Shown in pieces: positions 6,172-9,275 of a stretch of DNA of 9,275 nt. The first letter of the stretch is position 1, and every line of letters begins with the position of its first letter. The notes under the pieces are model-generated. The model was not told where the DNA came from. It saw only the letters and a list, made by a program, of their open reading frames with translations, and ran no database searches. The translations under genes and the position numbers were made by a program. This DNA comes from Bog-950 sp964493695 (lineage in GTDB: Bacteria > Bacteroidota > Bacteroidia > Chitinophagales > LD1): contig CAZBPG010000134.1 of the NCBI GenBank assembly GCA_964493695.1, positions 1 to 9,275 on the forward strand. The letters are read 5' to 3'.

Positions 6172-7239
6172 TCACATTCTCAACAATATCACAGCACCGG
6201 TAGCGACAATATTGAATATCGCCAACGGAATCAAAATCTTCCATCCTAAATTCATCAACTGGTCGTAACGGAATCTCGGTACTGTCCAACGCACCCACAT
6301 ATAAAAGAAGATGAAGAAGAAGATTTTTGCAAACAACACTCCTACACCAAGCAGCACGGCAATGTTCCCGCCTAACAGGTTAGCTACACCATCCATTCCC
6401 GGATAGTTATAGCCGCCAAAGAAGATGATAGAAATAAGTGCCGATGAAATAAACATGTTGATGTACTCAGCAAACAAATAGAAGCCGAGTTTCATAGACG
6501 AATACTCGGTGTGGTAACCGCCTACCAGCTCGCTCTCACACTCCGGCAAGTCGAAAGGGGTTCTGTTGGTTTCGGCAAAAGCGCATACAAGGAAAATTAA
6601 AAACGCTATAGGCTGTTTGAAAACATTCCATGAGAGCCATTCAAATCCTCCTTCAGCATTCCAGGTAATAAACCCGTGCTGCTGTTCGGTGATGGTCTTT
6701 AAACTCAGGCTACCGGTCATCATTAATACCGCAATAATGGAAAGCCCCATAGCTACTTCGTACGAAATCATTTGTGAGGAAGCGCGTACTGCACCAAGCA
6801 AACCAAATTTATTGTTGCTGGCCCAGCCGCCAATCATAATTCCGTAAACACCAATAGATACCACACCAAACACAAAGAGGATAGCTACATTGATATCTGC
6901 TACCTGCAATGAAACCGCTCTTCCGAAAAAATCTAGTGTGCTGCCCCAAGGAACAACGGCACTGGTCATTAATGCTGTAACTATAAACAAACCCGGACCG
7001 AGGATAAACAGAAACTTATTCGGTGTTTCGGGAATGAAATCTTCTTTGGTAAACATCTTCAATCCATCGGCAAGCGGCTGTAACACTCCTCCCCAACCGG
7101 CACGGTTAGGCCCCGGACGATCCTGCATAAAAGCAGCAACTTTTCTTTCTGCCAGTGTGGAATAAAGGGCAACTCCCATGGTTATCCCAAATATCACCAG
7201 TATAAGTGCAAACTTCTCTATGAATAAATAAATGTCCAT
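6172..7239 (-). CDS. nuoH: NADH-quinone oxidoreductase subunit H
   Basis: Membrane subunit of complex I that forms much of the quinone chamber at the junction with the peripheral arm. 355 residues with about eight transmembrane helices. Conserved loops are all visible: AERKVAAFMQDRPGPNRAG (30-48), LADGLKMFTKEDFIP (56-70), the acidic loop NRTPFDLPECESELVGGYH (225-243) that shapes the quinone tunnel, SMKLGFYLFAEY (248-259), and WVRWTVPRFRYDQLM (315-329). The ATG at 7239 lies 9 nt after the nuoG stop. The gene ends in TGA (6172-6174), which shows that TGA is a normal stop here. Confidence 0.97.
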   Translation of the reverse strand: MDIYLFIEKFALILVIFGITMGVALYSTLAERKVAAFMQDRPGPNRAGWGGVLQPLADGLKMFTKEDFIPETPNKFLFILGPGLFIVTALMTSAVVPWGSTLDFFGRAVSLQVADINVAILFVFGVVSIGVYGIMIGGWASNNKFGLLGAVRASSQMISYEVAMGLSIIAVLMMTGSLSLKTITEQQHGFITWNAEGGFEWLSWNVFKQPIAFLIFLVCAFAETNRTPFDLPECESELVGGYHTEYSSMKLGFYLFAEYINMFISSALISIIFFGGYNYPGMDGVANLLGGNIAVLLGVGVLFAKIFFFIFFYMWVRWTVPRFRYDQLMNLGWKILIPLAIFNIVATGAVILLRM

Positions 7240-7248
7240 TGATGTTGT

Positions 7249-8310
7249 TTAGTTGCCGTCCGACAATTCCTTTTCTTTCTCATTAAAATTCGTTCCGTTC
7301 ATGCTGATTGCTTTCCGGTCTTCACCTCTTCCATAAAGAATGCGCGGGTCAGTATCAATCTCTACCTTCGCTGTTTGCTTCATGTATTTACCCTGATTGA
7401 TAACACTCCAACCTTCCATCTTACGTGGGCCTTCTATTGTCCAGTCTTCTTTTGCTTTCTTTTCGAAACGGCAGTCGTTACAAATCCATTCTGCTTTACC
7501 GGTTTCATCGCTTTCTACTTCGTGGTTTATGTCTTTACGAACGGTTACGCGATAAATTTCGTTGCCAAACATCCAAACAGCAGCTTTACCTGAACACTTG
7601 GTGCAGTTGCGGTGTGCATCGTAAGGTTTTAAAAACCATACGCGGCTCTTGAAACGGAAAGTTTTATCCGTCAAAGCGCCCACCGGACAAACATCAATCA
7701 TATTACCGCTCATTTCATTCTCTACTGCATTCTGTATGTAAGTCGAAATCTCTGCTGCATCACCACGGTTCATAATTCCATGCACACGATTGTCTGTCAA
7801 TTGGTCGGCTACATACGTGCAGCGGTAACAAAGAATGCAGCGCGTCATGTGCAGTTGAATCTTATCGCCAATGTCTATCTTGTCAAAAGTTCTTTTCTCT
7901 TCTTCGTAACGTGTTTTAGCAACTCCATAATCAAAACTGAGGTTTTGCAAATCGCACTCACCTGCCTGGTCGCATATAGGGCAATCGAGCGGATGATTGA
8001 TTAAGAGAAATTCCACCACCCCTTTCCGCATATCCTGCACCTTGGGGCTGGTCAAATTCTTAACTTCCATACCATCGGCAATCGGAGTGCAGCAACTTGC
8101 CTGTAATTTAGGCACCGGATTAGGGTTGGCATCACTTCCTTTCGAAATTTCTACCAAGCATACACGGCACTTGCCACCGCTCCCCTGCAGTTTGCTGTAA
8201 TAACACATAGCCGGGGGAACCAGATCGCCACCTATCTTGCGCGCGGCATTCAGAATGGTTGTCCCCGCGTCAACTTCTACGGTTACTCCGTCAATAGTTA
8301 CTTTAGGCAT
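7249..8310 (-). CDS. nuoG: Short NADH-quinone oxidoreductase subunit G (Fe-S part only)
   Basis: Peripheral-arm Fe-S subunit of complex I, carrying electrons from the NADH module. Only 353 residues, against roughly 600-900 in long NuoG; the molybdopterin-oxidoreductase-like C-terminal domain is absent, and nuoH begins 9 nt after its stop. From memory short NuoG proteins are usual in Bacteroidota, so I do not call it truncated. In order: a [2Fe-2S] ferredoxin domain (Cys 36, 48, 51 and 73 or 74); the His-Cys3 site His 106, Cys 110, 113 and 119; a [4Fe-4S] site Cys 158, 161, 164 and 208; and a fourth group Cys 236, 239, 277 and 280 (CX2C-X37-CX2C), unlike the usual CX2CX3CX27C of N7. The tail from about 335 is polar. 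It is the first gene of the unit; nuoF is not upstream. Confidence 0.93.
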   Translation of the reverse strand: MPKVTIDGVTVEVDAGTTILNAARKIGGDLVPPAMCYYSKLQGSGGKCRVCLVEISKGSDANPNPVPKLQASCCTPIADGMEVKNLTSPKVQDMRKGVVEFLLINHPLDCPICDQAGECDLQNLSFDYGVAKTRYEEEKRTFDKIDIGDKIQLHMTRCILCYRCTYVADQLTDNRVHGIMNRGDAAEISTYIQNAVENEMSGNMIDVCPVGALTDKTFRFKSRVWFLKPYDAHRNCTKCSGKAAVWMFGNEIYRVTVRKDINHEVESDETGKAEWICNDCRFEKKAKEDWTIEGPRKMEGWSVINQGKYMKQTAKVEIDTDPRILYGRGEDRKAISMNGTNFNEKEKELSDGN

Positions 8311-8334
8311 TATTCATCATTGAAAAGTTGAGCG

Positions 8335-8365
8335 CGAATGTAATTGCGGTGAGCGGAAATGCAAA
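8335..8365 (-). promoter_or_regulatory. Candidate Bacteroidota-type promoter for nuoG-L
   Basis: On the minus strand TTTG (8362-8365) is followed after exactly 19 nt by TACATTCG (8335-8342), one mismatch from the TAnnTTTG -7 consensus. Transcription would begin about 18 nt before the nuoG ATG, giving a very short leader. It is the only such pairing I found in the gap. Confidence 0.4.
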
Positions 8366-8380
8366 AGAAAGTTTCAACAA

Positions 8381-8408
8381 TAGACACAAGATGTTAGATA
8401 TAAGATAA
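8381..8408. repeat. Four 7-nt units upstream of nuoG
   Basis: The units TAGACAC, AAGATGT, TAGATAT and AAGATAA adjoin without gaps between the redoxin gene's stop and the candidate nuoG promoter. They resemble the reverse complement of the nuoK/nuoL units (TTAGACA type). Confidence 0.5.
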
Positions 8409-8416
8409 TACAGCTT

Positions 8417-8974
8417 CTATTGTCTCCATTTTATATTGCATCCAATACTCGGCCGCTGATGCGGAGAAACTTCTTTACCGGACAGTAGATTGTCTAAAGC
8501 CACCCGTACATCCTTACCGCTTAACGGAACCTTGTTGGAAGGTCGCGAATCGTCTAACTGCCCGCGATACGTAAGTTTCATTTCTTTATCGAATATGTAG
8601 AGGTCAGGCGTGCAGGCAGCATCGTAGGCTTTAGCTACCGCTTGTGTTTCATCGTACAGGTAGGGGAAGGGATATTTTTCATTAGCGGCAACCAGTTTCA
8701 TCTTCTCGGGTGAATCTTCGGGATGCGAAACCACATCATTAGAGCTTATGGCAATAAATTTTACTCCTTTAGTAGAATAGTCATTACCGAGTTTCACCAG
8801 TTCGCTATTTACATGAATTACATAAGGACAATGATTGCAGATAAACATAATTACCGTTGCCTTCTCTCCTTTCAGTTCGCTCAGCGAAAACGTTTTGCCG
8901 GTAACCGTATCGGGTAAAGTAAACTCCGGTGCAACTTTGCCCAGCGGAATCATATTAGAAGGAGTAAGAGCCAT
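8417..8974 (-). CDS. Thioredoxin-fold redoxin family protein with CNHC motif
   Basis: A peroxiredoxin- or TlpA-like thiol protein (AhpC/TSA-redoxin superfamily, of the type called PRX_like1), probably cytosolic because no signal peptide is seen. 185 residues. Visible elements are VAPEFTLPD (14-22), the active-site CxxC at Cys 46 and Cys 49 (FICNHCPYV), VKFIAISSND (71-80), cis-Pro 123 in ACTPD preceded by Cys 121, a KLTYRGQLDDSRP segment (133-145), and RPSIGCNIKW (174-183) with Cys 179. Homologues I remember often run several residues beyond IKW; here the stop follows at RQ, next to 7-nt repeat DNA. The substrate is not evident. The gene lies upstream of nuoG in the same direction, 106 bp away, but candidate promoters lie before each, so they may be separate units. 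Confidence 0.88.
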   Translation of the reverse strand: MALTPSNMIPLGKVAPEFTLPDTVTGKTFSLSELKGEKATVIMFICNHCPYVIHVNSELVKLGNDYSTKGVKFIAISSNDVVSHPEDSPEKMKLVAANEKYPFPYLYDETQAVAKAYDAACTPDLYIFDKEMKLTYRGQLDDSRPSNKVPLSGKDVRVALDNLLSGKEVSPHQRPSIGCNIKWRQ

Positions 8975-9013
8975 GATTAGAAATTAGAAATCAGAAATCA
9001 GAAGTTGGAAGTG

Positions 9014-9045
9014 CAAAGTTAGAAATCTGATGTCAGAAATCAGAA
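9014..9045 (-). promoter_or_regulatory. Candidate promoter for the redoxin gene
   Basis: The minus strand carries TAACTTTG at 9014-9021, a full match to the TAnnTTTG -7 consensus, 39 nt before the ATG at 8974. The upstream element is weak: only TTCTG, 19 nt further up. It lies inside the 7-nt repeat tract, so it may be fortuitous. Confidence 0.35.
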
Positions 9046-9086
9046 GTCAGAGAACAGCCGTCTGATTTCTGACATCTGTTCTCTGA
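9029..9086. repeat. Two interleaved perfect inverted repeats
   Basis: The 16-nt arm at 9029-9044 (GATGTCAGAAATCAGA) is exactly complementary to 9061-9076. The 11-nt arm at 9047-9057 (TCAGAGAACAG) is exactly complementary to 9076-9086. The order is A, B, A', B', so the two hairpins cannot both form as simple nested stems; they are mutually exclusive or pseudoknotted. Confidence 0.85.
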
Positions 9087-9102
9087 TATCTCTTTTACAA
9101 TA

Positions 9103-9131
9103 TTGAGAATTCAGTTGAAGTTTTATATTTG
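9103..9131 (+). promoter_or_regulatory. Probable promoter of tRNA-Arg
   Basis: TATATTTG at 9124-9131 matches the Bacteroidota -7 consensus TAnnTTTG fully. A TTG lies at 9103-9105, 18 nt upstream, close to the expected -33 spacing. The tRNA starts 18 nt downstream. Confidence 0.6.
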
Positions 9132-9149
9132 CGCTCCTTTTACAGGAAT

Positions 9150-9223
9150 GCTCCTGTAGCTTAACTGGATAGAGCATCTCACTACGGATGAGAAGGTTAG
9201 GGGTTCGACTCCCTTCAGGAGCA
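9150..9223 (+). tRNA. tRNA-Arg, anticodon ACG
   Basis: The full cloverleaf can be folded. The acceptor stem is GCTCCTG (9150-9156) with CAGGAGC (9216-9222). The D stem is GCTT/GAGC (9159-9162 with 9172-9175). The anticodon stem is TCTCA/TGAGA with loop CTACGGA, anticodon ACG at 9184-9186. The T arm has the TTCGACT loop. The discriminator is A 9223; CCA is not encoded. ACG (A34 normally converted to inosine by TadA) reads the CGN arginine codons CGU, CGC and CGA. Confidence 0.97.
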
Positions 9224-9275
9224 CTTAAAACAAAAAAGACCGAAGAATATTCTTCGGTCTTTTTTGTTTTAAGTG
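9222..9275 (+). terminator. Perfect 54-bp palindrome, intrinsic terminator of the tRNA
   Basis: Positions 9222-9248 are exactly complementary to 9249-9275, 27 bp with no mismatch and centre GAATATTC. The GACCGAAG/CTTCGGTC core is followed by a T-rich run (TCTTTTTTGTTTT), and the matching A-rich run lies before it, so it should terminate in both directions. The left arm begins at the last acceptor base of the tRNA. Confidence 0.9.

Larger units (their letters stand above)
8975..9095. repeat. 7-nt repeat tract, direct then inverted, about 17 units
   Basis: From 8975 the sequence divides into adjoining heptamers: GATTAGA, AATTAGA, AATCAGA twice, AGTTGGA, AGTGCAA, AGTTAGA, AATCTGA, TGTCAGA, AATCAGA, AGTCAGA and GAACAGC (to 9058). 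From 9061 the same kind of unit appears in reverse complement: TCTGATT, TCTGACA, TCTGTTC, TCTGATA and TCTCTTT. It fills the space between the redoxin gene and the tRNA promoter. Confidence 0.8.

Noticed and set aside
7249..8310. NuoG truncated by frameshift or deletion
   Set aside because: The frame is clean, the polar tail ends in TAA and nuoH starts 9 nt later; the short form fits what I know of the phylum.
9150..9275. tRNA-Arg as a phage or island attachment site
   Set aside because: No integrase and no duplicated tRNA 3' end are seen within the window; the downstream palindrome behaves as a terminator.

Overview
The window looks like chromosomal DNA of a Bacteroidota (Bacteroidetes) bacterium. 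Three things point there. The protein sequences have that flavour: a dihydroorotase with the IDDQVHFREPGLTHK signature and a short NuoG of about 350 residues. Several upstream regions match the Bacteroidota promoter pattern TTTG-N19-21-TAnnTTTG. Shine-Dalgarno sites are mostly weak or absent. The genetic code is standard: nuoH ends in TGA, nuoK and nuoL in TAG, the others in TAA.

Layout. 1-135: no gene seen. 136-378 (-): 80-residue protein of unknown function. 385-516 (-): possible 43-residue coiled-coil peptide, 6 nt upstream of it. About 408-911: a degenerate 21-bp tandem repeat in strict register; one minus-strand frame (921 to 385) reads as a heptad-repeat protein broken by seven stops. 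959-2314 (+): dihydroorotase (pyrC). 2348-2803 (+): secreted protein of unknown function. 2805-2835: palindrome between converging genes. 2837-8310 (-): complex I genes in transcription order nuoG-H-I-J-K-L, tightly packed, with a candidate promoter at 8335-8365. 8417-8974 (-): thioredoxin-fold redoxin. 9150-9223 (+): tRNA-Arg(ACG), with a good promoter upstream and a perfect 54-bp palindromic terminator after it, reaching the window end.

How the genes work together. NuoH, J, K and L are membrane subunits of NADH:quinone oxidoreductase; NuoG and NuoI carry Fe-S clusters of the peripheral arm. The set is incomplete. nuoA-F are not upstream, where the redoxin gene sits, and nuoM-N do not follow nuoL, so they must lie elsewhere if present. 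The dihydroorotase serves pyrimidine synthesis and is not obviously linked to the rest.

The unusual part is the repeat DNA. Short 7-nt tandem repeats occur at the nuoK/nuoL junction, upstream of nuoG, over about 120 bp beside the redoxin gene (first direct, then inverted), and inside the pyrC coding region. The 21-bp array is three times seven. I infer a genome-wide habit of heptamer expansion, resembling the heptanucleotide STRR repeats of cyanobacteria, that in places alters protein ends or inserts residues.
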